Shown one piece after another: positions 17,350 to 26,593 of a stretch of DNA of 64,000 nucleotides. This stretch comes from Gammaproteobacteria bacterium (GTDB taxonomy: Bacteria; Pseudomonadota; Gammaproteobacteria; Burkholderiales; Thiobacillaceae): NCBI GenBank assembly GCA_018820765.1, contig JAHJNN010000017.1, positions 620,001-684,000 of the forward strand, read 5' to 3'. The notes below the pieces were generated by a model, which was not told where the DNA came from, ran no database searches, and saw only the letters and a list, made by a program, of their open reading frames with translations. The translations under genes were made by a program, and so were the position numbers. Every line of letters begins with the position of its first letter. The first letter of the stretch is position 1.

Positions 17350-17540
17350 GATGCTCCCCGCCTGTGCCGTGACTGGCTGCGGACTCTTGAACCTGGGTCC
17401 AAGACGGCCGCGCTCAAAGACGCTTTGGGCACATGAAACGTGTCACGCGCACACCCGCATCGGAATAGATCGCAGCCTTGCACGTATGCATTGGTTCAGA
17501 GAAATTGCAACCAGCCTCGAACACCGCAGGGAGCAGCACC
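17350..17540 (-). ncRNA. ssrS: 6S RNA
   Basis: The 190-nt gap between zapA and fthC reads, on the minus strand, as a 6S RNA. The closing stem pairs TGCTCCCTGC near the 5' end with GCGGGGAGCA near the 3' end. The 5' half of the central bubble contains TTTCTCTGAACC, and the 3' half contains CCCAGGTTCAAGAGTCCGCAG, similar to the 3' domain of E. coli 6S. Position between zapA and fthC is the canonical one. 6S RNA binds sigma-70 RNA polymerase and mimics an open promoter. Ends are estimated from the stem and may be off by several bases. Confidence 0.87.
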
Positions 17541-17543
17541 AGT

Positions 17544-17846
17544 TTAGAAGAGTTTGTCCTGATCTTCCAGCACTGTATCCAGCAGCGCATTGCAATGGGT
17601 CAGGCGGCCACGCGCAGCCTCGATCTGGCCGCCGCCGCCCTGGGTCAGCAACTCGTGCGCGAGGTTGAGTCCCGCCATGATGGCGATGCGCTCGGCGCCG
17701 ATCACCTTGCTGGTGTCGCGGATTTCGCGCATTTTTTCGTCCAGGTAATCGGCCGCTGCGATCAGCGCCGACTCCTCCTCGCGCGAGCAGGCCACCTTGT
17801 AGGCGCGGCCCAGGATGTGGATTTCGATCGAGCGCGGGCCGGCCAT
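17544..17846 (-). CDS. zapA: Cell division protein ZapA
   Basis: A 100-residue ZapA, a small FtsZ-ring stabiliser. The N-terminal beta-rich part SIEIHILGRAYKVACSREEE and the following helix LIAAADYLDEKMREIRDTSKVIGAERIAIMAGLNLAHEL match the family, and the C-terminal helix is amphipathic. Its ATG overlaps the upstream zapB-like stop by one base (TGATG), so they are translationally coupled. The 6S RNA gene begins just beyond its stop, so the 6S promoter probably lies inside zapA. Confidence 0.92.
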   Translation of the reverse strand: MAGPRSIEIHILGRAYKVACSREEESALIAAADYLDEKMREIRDTSKVIGAERIAIMAGLNLAHELLTQGGGGQIEAARGRLTHCNALLDTVLEDQDKLF

Positions 17847-18043
17847 CACGCATCCTCCGGCAGGGTATCGAGCAGCGCCTGCAGTCGCGCCTTGGCAGCC
17901 TCCAGCTTCGTCGTCAGGTGCTTGTTGTCCTGCTGCGCGGACAGCAGCTGCTGGCGCAGCGCGATGTTGTCCTGCCGCAGCGTGTGGCACAGCTCGGCCA
18001 CCTGGCGGATCTTGGCTTCGAGGGTATCGAGTTCGGCATGCAT
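17846..18043 (-). CDS. zapB: ZapB-like coiled-coil cell division protein
   Basis: A 65-residue, almost wholly helical protein (MHAELDTLEAKIRQVAELCH, then heptads through LEAAKARLQALLDTLP), consistent with the TIGR02449/ZapB-like coiled-coil family that pairs with ZapA at the Z ring. The placement immediately upstream of zapA, with a one-base stop/start overlap, supports the role. It is divergent from the cobalamin riboswitch and receptor gene. Confidence 0.8.
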   Translation of the reverse strand: MHAELDTLEAKIRQVAELCHTLRQDNIALRQQLLSAQQDNKHLTTKLEAAKARLQALLDTLPEDA

Positions 18044-18095
18044 GGCGCGACTATAGGGGGCGATGTGCGGACGGTCAATCGGGCGATTAGCTGGT

Positions 18096-18101
18096 TATAA
18101 T
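18096..18101 (+). promoter_or_regulatory. -10 box of the riboswitch-receptor promoter
   Basis: A perfect TATAAT at 18096-18101, about ten bases before the start of the cobalamin riboswitch. No convincing -35 hexamer is present at 16-18 bp, so this is supported mainly by position. Confidence 0.5.
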
Positions 18102-18109
18102 GCGCGCCT

Positions 18110-18300
18110 TCAGGTGCCGACGCGGCGTTCCGCCGCCGAGGATAAACGGGAAACAGGTGCATGGCTGCAAGCCATCATGCCTGTGCTGCCCCCGCAACGG
18201 TAAGCGCTAAACGGTCCATCACACCGCCACTGGGTTCGCCCGGGAAGGCGATGCACTTCAAGCGCGAGCCCGGATACCGGCCTGGACCCCGCACGGCGCA
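18110..18300 (+). promoter_or_regulatory. Cobalamin (B12) riboswitch
   Basis: The leader of the receptor gene contains the conserved AdoCbl riboswitch elements in order: CAGGTGCC at the 5' side, GGGAAACAGGTGCATGG, the B12-box-like block CTGCCCCCGCAACGGTAA at about 18188-18205, GGGAAGGCGATGCA, and AGCCCGGATACCGGCCTG. In this class cobalamin binding represses expression of the downstream gene. Boundaries are approximate. Confidence 0.93.
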
Positions 18301-18361
18301 AGTCGTGCGGCGGATCGTGCAACGCGCCTGCGGGGAAGCAGGCGCCCAACCGGACCTCATC

Positions 18362-20419
18362 ATGCGTCAAACCACTCTCGCGCTCGCCCTGGGCGTTGCT
18401 TTCATCCCTTTCGCCCATGCGGAAACCCTGCCGGAATTCGTCGGCGAAACCATCGTCGTCACCCCCACCCGGTTTCCGCAGGCGCTCTCCGGCCAGGCCG
18501 CCAATACCACCGTGATCACCCGGCAGGACATCGAGAACAGCCCGCAGGCCACGCTGCCGGAAATCCTGGCGCTGCAGGCCGGCATCGGCATGCGCGACCT
18601 GTACGGCAACAATGCCGCTGCCAGCACGGTCGACCTGCGCGGCTTCGGCGCCGCCGGCGACCAGAACACCCTGATCCTGCTGGACGGACGCCGCCTCAAC
18701 GATATCGACCTCTCGGCGATCGACTGGGCGGCGCTGCCGCTGTCCACGATCGAGCGCATCGAGATCGTGCGCGGCGGTTCCAGCGTGCTGCATGGCGCGG
18801 GCGCCGTGGCCGGCGTCATCAACATCATCACCCGTTCCCCGCTCAGGCAAACCAACCAGGCCGTCGGCAAGCTGCAGCTGGGCAGCTTCAACACCCGCGA
18901 TGTTCAGCTGACCGGCAATCTGGCGGGCGACACGGCGGGTGTCCGCATCACCGCCGACCATTACCGGTCCGATGGCTGGCGCGACAACAACGAGAGCACG
19001 CAGCGCAGCCTGAACGGGGACGCGCGCTGGAAACACGATCGGGGCGAGCTCGTCTTCAAGTTCGGCGGCGCATCGCAGACGACGCGCCTGCCTGGCCCGC
19101 GCACGGTCGAGCCCGATATCGGCCTGAACGAAGTGGCAACCGATCCCAAAGGCACCAACACGCCGCTCGACTGGGCGAAACGCAAGGGCTATCAGGCAGG
19201 CTTGAGCAACAGCCTCGAATTCGGACGCAATCACGTGATGCTCGACCTGGACTACCGCAACAAGCAGCAGCAGGCTTACTTCGACTTCGGCGGCTTTCCC
19301 GAATACAAGGATGCCGATCTCGACATGTGGACTTTTTCGCCGCGCGTGCGGCTGCCGTTCGACGCGGGCGGCGTCGCGCACAGTCTGATTCTGGGCGCCG
19401 ACCTGCAGCGCTGGGATTACCGGCTGCTCACCTCGAACGCGCCGGCCAACATCGGAACCCCGATCAATCGAGTGACGGCCGAACAGAATTCGGCCGGCCT
19501 GTATGCGCGCGACGAGATGCAGTTGACTGCGGCCACGACGCTCTCGCTGGGCGGTCGCTACGAGTGGTTTGCGATCGACGCCGACGACCAGTTCGACGCG
19601 ACGGCGCCGGGCGGCCTGTTCGGCAGCGGGGCGCTGGCCGGCAGCCAGGACGAAGCCGAATACGCCTGGGAGTTGGGGGTCAACCGCCGTCTGAATTCGC
19701 AGCATGCGCTGTTTGCGCGGGCCGCGCGCAGCTTCCGCTTCGCCACCGTGGACGAGGTGTATGGCTTCTCGCCCGGCTTTGCGCATGAATTCCAGTTTCT
19801 CAGGCCGCAGACCTCGCACGACGTCCAGGCCGGATGGGAGTGGGGTAGCGGCGCCAGCCGGCTGCGCACCGCGGCGTATTACATGCGGGTGAAGGACGAG
19901 ATCCATCTCGACATTTACACGACCGGCATCGGTAACACCAATTTCGCGCCGCTGCAGCGATATGGTGTGGAACTCGAAGCGCACGGCCGCTTGAATTCGG
20001 TGGACGTGCATGCGGCCTATACGCTCGCTTTCGCCGAGTTCACAGCCGGCACGCTCGATGGCGTTGCGCTCGACGGCAAGGAGGTTCCGCTGGTTCCGCG
20101 CCACAAGCTGTCGCTCGGCGCCGTGTGGCATATCGACGGGCAGACCCGGCTGTCCGCCGACGCCCATTACGTCAGCAGCCAGCGCATGGAAAACGACGAG
20201 CCCAACCGCTTCGGCCAGAAGATCCCGGCCTATACCCTGGTTGATCTCAAGCTGATGCGGCGGATCGGCAACTGGCAACTGGCCGCGGCGCTCAACAATG
20301 TGTTCGACGAGGACTATTACACTTACGCCGTGCACAGCGCGAGCAACGCCGACCGCTTCAACGCCTATCCTCTGCCGGGCCGCAATGGCTGGGTGAGCGT
20401 GGAATACACGTTCAAATAA
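18362..20419 (+). CDS. btuB: TonB-dependent cobalamin receptor (BtuB type)
   Basis: A 685-residue outer-membrane receptor. A signal peptide MRQTTLALALGVAFIPFAHA is followed by the TonB box ETIVVTPTR at about residues 28-36, then a plug domain (TVITRQDIENSPQ, LRGFGAAGDQNTLILLDGRR, RIEIVRGGSSVLHGAGAVAGVINI) and a beta-barrel ending in an aromatic residue (VEYTFK). The cobalamin riboswitch directly upstream and the cobO gene downstream indicate corrinoid uptake, a contextual inference that overrides other possible substrates. The start was set at the ATG after the riboswitch; the frame is open through the riboswitch but that is not coding. Confidence 0.92.
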   Translation: MRQTTLALALGVAFIPFAHAETLPEFVGETIVVTPTRFPQALSGQAANTTVITRQDIENSPQATLPEILALQAGIGMRDLYGNNAAASTVDLRGFGAAGDQNTLILLDGRRLNDIDLSAIDWAALPLSTIERIEIVRGGSSVLHGAGAVAGVINIITRSPLRQTNQAVGKLQLGSFNTRDVQLTGNLAGDTAGVRITADHYRSDGWRDNNESTQRSLNGDARWKHDRGELVFKFGGASQTTRLPGPRTVEPDIGLNEVATDPKGTNTPLDWAKRKGYQAGLSNSLEFGRNHVMLDLDYRNKQQQAYFDFGGFPEYKDADLDMWTFSPRVRLPFDAGGVAHSLILGADLQRWDYRLLTSNAPANIGTPINRVTAEQNSAGLYARDEMQLTAATTLSLGGRYEWFAIDADDQFDATAPGGLFGSGALAGSQDEAEYAWELGVNRRLNSQHALFARAARSFRFATVDEVYGFSPGFAHEFQFLRPQTSHDVQAGWEWGSGASRLRTAAYYMRVKDEIHLDIYTTGIGNTNFAPLQRYGVELEAHGRLNSVDVHAAYTLAFAEFTAGTLDGVALDGKEVPLVPRHKLSLGAVWHIDGQTRLSADAHYVSSQRMENDEPNRFGQKIPAYTLVDLKLMRRIGNWQLAAALNNVFDEDYYTYAVHSASNADRFNAYPLPGRNGWVSVEYTFK

Positions 20420-20445
20420 GCGGAGGCGGAGGCGATAATGCGCGG

Positions 20446-21099
20446 ATGAGCACTGAATCCGACGCAGCCGACCGCAGCGCCCGCCATGCCGCCGGCGTGG
20501 ATCAAACAAAGGATGCGCGCCACGCGGCGCGCATGGCCCGCAAGAAGGCGCTGATCGACGCCGCGATCGCCGCCGCCAGCGACGAACGCGGGCTGCTCCT
20601 CGTCATCACCGGCAACGGCAAGGGCAAGAGCACGTCGGCCTTCGGCATGGTGGCGCGCGCGCTCGGCCACGGCATGAAGGTCGGCGTGGTGCAGTTCATC
20701 AAGAGCCGTACCGACACCGGCGAGGAAGCTTTTTTCGGCCGCCAGCCCGGCGTCGAATGGCACGTCACCGGCGACGGCTTCACCTGGGACACGCAGAACC
20801 GCGAGCAGGATATCGCCACCGCCGAGCGCGGCTGGGCGATCGCCGCGCGCATGCTGGCCGATCCGTCGTATCAGTTGGTTGTGCTGGACGAGCTGACCTA
20901 TCTCCTGAGCTACGGTTATCTCGACAGCGACCGCGTGCTCGATGCGCTGGCGCACCGGCCCGCGATGCAGCACGTCGTCGTTACCGGGCGCGCTGCGCCG
21001 CACACCCTGACCGAGCTGGCCGACACCGTGTCGGTCATCGCCGACGAGAAGCACGCGTTCCGCGCGGGCGTGAAGGCGCAGCCCGGCATCGATCTCTGA
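20446..21099 (+). CDS. cobO: Cob(I)yrinic acid a,c-diamide adenosyltransferase
   Basis: A 217-residue CobO/BtuR-type ATP:corrinoid adenosyltransferase. The P-loop VITGNGKGKSTSAFGM occupies about residues 54-69; VQFIKS, FTWDTQNREQD, LVVLDELTYLLSYGYL and HVVVTGRAAP are further family motifs. It adds the adenosyl group to scavenged or intermediate corrinoids. It follows the riboswitch-controlled receptor by 26 bp and is likely in the same B12-regulated operon. The first 30 residues are charged and variable, as is common in this family. Confidence 0.95.
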   Translation: MSTESDAADRSARHAAGVDQTKDARHAARMARKKALIDAAIAAASDERGLLLVITGNGKGKSTSAFGMVARALGHGMKVGVVQFIKSRTDTGEEAFFGRQPGVEWHVTGDGFTWDTQNREQDIATAERGWAIAARMLADPSYQLVVLDELTYLLSYGYLDSDRVLDALAHRPAMQHVVVTGRAAPHTLTELADTVSVIADEKHAFRAGVKAQPGIDL

Positions 21100-21158
21100 T
21101 TCCGTCCGATCAAGCCTGACGCGAAGACGCGTCGCAGGGCGCGCGGCATAATGGCCGG

Positions 21159-22079
21159 GTGAATCCCGCACCCTATATCGGGCGCTTTGCGCCGTCTCCC
21201 ACCGGTCCCCTGCATGCGGGCTCGCTCGTCGCGGCGGTGGCCAGCTTTCTCGACGCGCGCGCGGCGGGCGGGCGCTGGCTCGTGCGCATGGAAGATCTCG
21301 ACCGCCCGCGCTGCGAGCCCGGCGCGGCCGACACCATCCTGCGCCAGCTCGAAGCCTATGGCCTGCTCTGGGACGGCACGGTGCTGTACCAGTCGCAGCG
21401 CGACGACGCCTATGCGGCGGCGCTGGACGCGTTGCGCGGCGAGGGCGCGGCCTTCGCCTGCACCTGCAGCCGCAGCCAGCTGGCGCAGGCGCCGCGCAAC
21501 GCCGAGGGCGAGATCGTATACCCCGGCACCTGCCGCCTGCACCCGCCGCCGCGCACGGCGGCGCATGCCTGGCGGGTGCGGGTGGAGGCGCCGGGCACGC
21601 ACTTCAACGACCGCATCCGTGGCGCCCTGCAGCAGGATCTGGCGCATGACGTCGGCGACTTCATCGTCAAGCGCGCCGACGGCCTGTTCGCCTACCAGCT
21701 GGCGGTGGTGGTCGACGATGCCTTCCAGGGCGTCACCCACGTCGTGCGCGGCGCCGACCTGTTGTGGAACACCCCGCGCCAGATCTATCTGCAGATCCTG
21801 CTCGCTCTGCCGACGCCGGCCTACGCCCACGTGCCGCTCGTCACCAATGCCGCCGGCCAGAAGCTCTCGAAGCAGACCCTCGCCCCCGCCCTCCCCGAGA
21901 CCAGGCGCGGCGCCGTGCTGGCGCAGGCCCTCGCCGCCCTCGGCCATCCGCCGCCGCCTGAACTGGCAGAGGCCGAGCCGCGCGAACTGCTGACGTGGGC
22001 AAACGCTCACTGGCATATCGAAAACGTGCCGACCCGGCCCGCGGTTGCCAAGCCTGCAAGCGCAGCCGAAAATGCCTGA
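21159..22079 (+). CDS. gluQ: Glutamyl-Q tRNA(Asp) synthetase
   Basis: A 306-residue truncated GluRS homologue that attaches glutamate to queuosine in tRNA-Asp. The class I signature appears as PSPTGPLHAGSLVAAVASF, the zinc-binding site as CTCSRSQL with the partner YPGTCR, and the second signature as KLSKQT. It lacks the anticodon-binding domain of true GluRS, as expected. The start is GTG 21159 (NPAPYIGRFAPSPTG). The final bases TGA of its stop are the first unit of the seven-copy heptamer repeat. Confidence 0.93.
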   Translation: MNPAPYIGRFAPSPTGPLHAGSLVAAVASFLDARAAGGRWLVRMEDLDRPRCEPGAADTILRQLEAYGLLWDGTVLYQSQRDDAYAAALDALRGEGAAFACTCSRSQLAQAPRNAEGEIVYPGTCRLHPPPRTAAHAWRVRVEAPGTHFNDRIRGALQQDLAHDVGDFIVKRADGLFAYQLAVVVDDAFQGVTHVVRGADLLWNTPRQIYLQILLALPTPAYAHVPLVTNAAGQKLSKQTLAPALPETRRGAVLAQALAALGHPPPPELAEAEPRELLTWANAHWHIENVPTRPAVAKPASAAENA

Positions 22080-22125
22080 CCCCTGACCCCTGACCCCTGA
22101 CCCCTGACCCCTGACCCCTGACCCC
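22077..22125 (+). repeat. Seven tandem copies of TGACCCC
   Basis: Exact heptamer TGACCCC repeated seven times, beginning at the gluQ stop codon and ending five bases before the next ATG. The 7-bp unit keeps every reading frame changing between copies and puts stops in all frames on the plus strand. Confidence 0.95.
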
Positions 22126-22129
22126 TGCC

Positions 22130-22684
22130 ATGGCCCAACTCCCCCCCGCCGTCGAACAAGTCCTGCGCGTCCACGCGTCCTTCATCCACACCGTCGTCAA
22201 CGCGCTGCGCGACCGCAGCCAGTTGCCCGACCTGAGGAAGCAGCTCGACGCCGCCGAGCAGGCCGGCTGGGCGCGGCTGGTCGGCGCGCTGCGCCACGTC
22301 ATCGACGGCCGCCGCGATCCGTCGATCAAGCTGGGACTGGACGAGGAGGACAGCATCCTGCTCGACGCCATCCTGCGCGGCCTCGACAACCCCGCCACCC
22401 TTCCGGCGCTCGACGTCCAGCCGGACGGCAGCAGCGCCGCACCGGGCCTGGCAGCGCTGATCGATGCTTCGGCCCGCGGCGACGCGCAGGCGATGTCAGT
22501 GCTCGCCAACATGGCCGAACAGATGATGAAGGCGGGCGGCGACATGGCCCTGCTGGGCGGGCGCATGCGCCGACTGGTCAACGGCGAACGCGATGCCGAC
22601 CAGCTGGTTGCCGGCATGGGCCCACTGGGACGAGAGCTGCTGATCAGCCTGCTCGACGAACTGGCCAAGCTGCGTCCCCAGTGA
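22130..22684 (+). CDS. Hypothetical helical protein
   Basis: A 184-residue protein I do not recognise. It is predicted mainly alpha-helical, with no signal peptide, transmembrane segment or cysteine. Visible sections are an N-terminal helix (VEQVLRVHASFIHTVVNAL), a central acidic stretch (LGLDEEDSILLDAILRGL) and a C-terminal helical domain rich in Met and Leu (VLANMAEQMMKAGGDMALL then LLISLLDELAKL). Codon use resembles its neighbours. It follows gluQ across the heptamer repeat and precedes tRNA-Met. It is probably real because of its length and clean frame. Confidence 0.7.
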   Translation: MAQLPPAVEQVLRVHASFIHTVVNALRDRSQLPDLRKQLDAAEQAGWARLVGALRHVIDGRRDPSIKLGLDEEDSILLDAILRGLDNPATLPALDVQPDGSSAAPGLAALIDASARGDAQAMSVLANMAEQMMKAGGDMALLGGRMRRLVNGERDADQLVAGMGPLGRELLISLLDELAKLRPQ

Positions 22685-22706
22685 TTTTCCGGGGCCGGAA
22701 CGGGTT

Positions 22707-22736
22707 TTGACAGGCGCGCGCCGGCTCGGCTACAAT
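22707..22736 (+). promoter_or_regulatory. Sigma-70 promoter of tRNA-Met
   Basis: A perfect -35 box TTGACA at 22707-22712 and a -10 box TACAAT at 22731-22736, separated by 18 bp. The tRNA gene starts 32 bp after the -10 box. Confidence 0.85.
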
Positions 22737-22768
22737 GCCCGGCTTTCCGCGACCTGTCGTCGGAAAAA

Positions 22769-22845
22769 GGTGATGTAGCTCAGTCGGTTAGAGCATCGGA
22801 TTCATAATCCGGGGGTCGGCAGTTCAAGTCTGCCCATCACCACCA
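22769..22845 (+). tRNA. tRNA-Met(CAT), elongator type
   Basis: A 77-nt cloverleaf: acceptor GGTGATG pairs with CATCACC, D arm GCTCAGTCGGTTAGAGC, anticodon loop TTCATAA with anticodon CAT, T arm GGCAG-TTCAAGT-CTGCC, and encoded ACCA. The first acceptor pair G-C excludes an initiator tRNA. The overall sequence resembles betaproteobacterial elongator Met tRNAs more than tRNA-Ile2(CAT), but the latter is not fully excluded without a modification-identity check. Confidence 0.93.
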
Positions 22846-22919
22846 GATTCCCGCCTGCCGCCGTGTCCAGCCTTGCGCGGCCGCATCCGCCCCCAGTCTA
22901 TCCACTGCCCCGGCGCCCC

Positions 22920-24256
22920 ATGAAAAAGATCTACATCAAAACCTTCGGCTGTCAGATGAACGAGTACGACTCGGACAAGATGGCCGACGTGCTCAATGCG
23001 TCGGAAGGCCTGACCCCGACGTCCACCCCGGAAGACGCCGACGTCATCTTGTTCAACACCTGCTCGGTGCGCGAGAAGGCGCAGGAAAAGGTGTTCCACG
23101 ACCTCGGCCGGGTGCGCCATCTGAAGCAGCTCAACCCCAATCTCATCATCGGCGTCGGCGGCTGTGTGGCGTCGCAGGAAGGCGCGGCCATCGTCGCGCG
23201 CGCGCCCTTCGTCGACGTGGTGTTCGGCCCGCAGACCCTGCATCGTCTGCCCGAGCTGATCGCGAAGAAGCGCGAGACCGGCCGCGCCCAGGTCGACATC
23301 AGCTTTCCCGAAATCGAGAAGTTCGACCACCTGCCGCCGGCGCGGGTCGAAGGTGCGTCAGCCTTCGTCTCGATCATGGAAGGCTGCTCAAAATACTGCA
23401 CCTTCTGCGTCGTCCCCTACACCCGCGGCGAGGAAGTCTCGCGCCCGTTCGACGACGTCATCGCCGAGGTGGCGCGGCTGGCCGAGCACGGCGTGAAGGA
23501 AGTCACGCTGCTGGGACAGAACGTCAATGCCTACCAGGGTGCACTGGAAGAGGGCGGTACCGCCGACTTCGCCTTTTTATTGGAGATGGTGCACGAGATT
23601 CCCGGCATCGAGCGCATCAGGTACACCACCAGCCACCCGCGCGAAATGACGCAGCGGCTGATCGAGTGCTACGGCAAGCTGCCCAAGCTAGTGTCGCATC
23701 TTCATTTGCCGGTGCAGTCGGGTTCCGATCGCGTTCTCGCGGCGATGAAGCGCGGCCACACCGTGCTCGAGTTCAAGTCCATCGTGCGGAAATTGCGCGA
23801 GCAGCGGCCCGACCTCTGCCTGTCGTCGGACTTCATTGTCGGCTTCCCGGGCGAGACCGAGGCCGATTTCGACGCGACGATGAAGCTCATCGTCGACCTC
23901 GACTTCGACGCCAGCTTCTCCTTCATCTACAGCAAGCGCCCCGGCACCCCGGCGGCGGACTATCCTGACGATGTGACCGCTGAATTGAAGACGCAAAGGC
24001 TGATGAAACTGCAGGCGCAAATCGAGGCGCAGGCGCAGGCGGTGAACCGTGCCATGGTCGGCAGCGTGCAGCGCGTGCTGGTCGAAGGGCATGCCCGCAA
24101 GAATGCCGACGAGCTGGCCGGGCGCACCGACAACAACCGCATCGTCAACTTCGCCGGCCGGCCGCGCCTGATCGGCCGCTTCGTCGACGTCACCGTCACC
24201 CAGGCCTACCCGCACAGCCTGCGCGGCGAAGTTGCCACCACCGAGACCGAAAGCGC

Positions 24257-24260
<4 letters not shown>
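22920..24260 (+). CDS. miaB: tRNA-2-methylthio-N6-dimethylallyladenosine synthase
   Basis: A 446-residue radical-SAM methylthiotransferase. The N-terminal MTTase domain begins [17 protein letters not shown] with cysteines at FGCQMN, NTCSVRE and GGCVAS holding one 4Fe-4S cluster. The radical-SAM motif CSKYCTFC lies near residue 156, and a TRAM domain occupies the last 65 residues. MiaB modifies A37 of tRNAs reading UNN codons. I chose ATG 22920 because upstream in-frame sequence is Pro-rich and unlike the family. Its stop overlaps the TTG start of phoH. Confidence 0.96.
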
Positions 24261-25205
<945 letters not shown>

Positions 25206-25216
<11 letters not shown>

Positions 25217-25664
25217 ATTCAGCCTGTCGGTACAGTTCGCCAGCGAGGCGGATGACTTGCCGAGCCGCGCGCAAGTCCGCCGCTGGGTCGCCGCCGCGCT
25301 CGAACATAATGCAGAAATCACCGTGCGCATCGTCGACGCCGACGAGGCGCAGGCGCTCAACCAGGACTACCGCCAAAAGGGCTACGTGCCCAACGTGCTG
25401 ACCTTCGAATACGGCGAGCTGCCTTTAAACAAATCAGGCGCCCGGGTGCTGGGCGGCGACGTGGTGATCTGCGCCCCGGTGGTCGAGCGCGAAGCGCGCG
25501 AACAGGGAAAGCCGCTGAAGGACCATTACGCCCACATGACCGTCCACGGCGTGCTGCATCTGCAGGGCTACGACCATCTCGACCCCGCCGAGGCTGACAT
25601 CATGGAATCACGCGAAGCCGCTATACTGAAGCAGTTCCGAATCCCCAATCCTTACACTTCCTGA
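25206..25664 (+). CDS. ybeY: Endoribonuclease YbeY (16S rRNA maturation)
   Basis: A 152-residue single-domain metalloprotein. The zinc-binding signature HGVLHLQGYDH lies near residues 112-122, with the family blocks ITVRIVDADEAQALNQDYR and GYVPNVLTFEY upstream. It is involved in 16S rRNA 3'-end processing and ribosome quality control. A GTG start within the 3' end of phoH fits the overlapping operon design; the frame is open further upstream inside phoH but that part lacks homology. Confidence 0.94.
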
Positions 25665-25669
25665 CGCAA

Positions 25670-26524
25670 ATGGAGTCTGACAGTAGTCATAAACCGAGCT
25701 TGCTCGAGCGCATTTCCCACTGGCTGATGCGCGAACCCGAAGACCGTGAACAGCTGATCGAACTGCTGCACGGCGCCTACGAAAACAACCTGATGGATGC
25801 CGACGCCCTGGCGATGATCGAGGGCGTGCTGCAGGTGTCCGAAATGCGCGTCGGCGAGATCATGATCCCGCGCGCGCAGATGGACGTCATCGACATCAAC
25901 GATCCGCCCGAAAAGTTCATCCCCTTCGTCATCGAAACCGCGCACTCGCGCTTTCCGGTCATCGACAAGGACCGTGACGACGTCATTGGAATTCTGTTGG
26001 CGAAGGATCTGCTGCGGCATTACGCCGAGTCCGACGACGACATCCGCGGCATGCTGCGTCCGGCCGTGTTCATCCCCGAATCGAAGCGGCTGAATGTGCT
26101 GCTGAAGGAGTTCCGCTCCAACCGCAACCACATCGCCATCGTCGTCGACGAATACGGCGGCGTGGCGGGACTGGTGACGATCGAGGACGTGCTGGAGCAG
26201 ATCGTGGGCGACATCGAGGACGAATACGACTTCGACGAAACCGAGGCCAACATCATTCGCGAGCACGACGGCGTGTTCCGCGTGAAAGCCGGCACCGAAA
26301 TCGACGACTTCAACCAGACGCTCGGCGCGAATTTCTCCGACGAGGAATTCGACACCGTCGGCGGCCTCGTCGTCTCGCGCTTCGGCCACCTTCCCAAGCG
26401 CGGCGAGTCGGTGAAGTTCGACGGCTTCCTGTTCAACATCCTGCGCGCCGACAGCCGCCGCCTGCATGCGGTGCGCGTGACCCGTCTGCCGCCGGAAGAG
26501 GACGTGCAGCTGCCGCTGGTGTAG
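25670..26524 (+). CDS. corC: CBS-domain protein CorC (YbeX; magnesium/cobalt homeostasis)
   Basis: A 284-residue soluble protein. It begins with an acidic helical region (LERISHWLMREPEDREQLIELL), then a pair of CBS domains (VGEIMIPRAQMDVIDIN and RNHIAIVVDEYGGVAGLVTIEDVLEQIVGD), and ends with the CorC_HlyC domain (GLVVSRFGHLPKRGESVKFDGFLF). It is associated with Mg/Co efflux, and its place after ybeY is conserved. In many proteobacteria the apolipoprotein acyltransferase gene lnt follows; here it is absent and a REPIN-like element supplies the last bases of the stop codon. Confidence 0.94.
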   Translation: MESDSSHKPSLLERISHWLMREPEDREQLIELLHGAYENNLMDADALAMIEGVLQVSEMRVGEIMIPRAQMDVIDINDPPEKFIPFVIETAHSRFPVIDKDRDDVIGILLAKDLLRHYAESDDDIRGMLRPAVFIPESKRLNVLLKEFRSNRNHIAIVVDEYGGVAGLVTIEDVLEQIVGDIEDEYDFDETEANIIREHDGVFRVKAGTEIDDFNQTLGANFSDEEFDTVGGLVVSRFGHLPKRGESVKFDGFLFNILRADSRRLHAVRVTRLPPEEDVQLPLV

Positions 26525-26593
26525 GAGCGGCGTCCACGCCGCGATTGGTTGTTTGCGAAGGCACGAAAATCGCGCCTTGGACGGCGCTCCTAC
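26521..26593. repeat. REPIN-like pair that overlaps two stop codons
   Basis: Inverted units at 26521-26545 (GTAGGAGCGGCGTCCACG..., ends GCGAT) and 26569-26593 (starts ATCGCGCCTTGG, ends GCTCCTAC). The GTAG of the left unit contains the corC stop TAG (26522-26524), and on the other strand the GTAG of the right unit contains the stop of the convergent methyltransferase gene (26592-26590). Confidence 0.85.

Noticed and set aside
18110-18361. N-terminal extension of the cobalamin receptor into the riboswitch
   Set aside because: The region has the conserved riboswitch elements, and the signal peptide starts at ATG 18362.
22077-22125. CRISPR-like array
   Set aside because: The units are only seven bases with no spacers; it is a simple tandem repeat.
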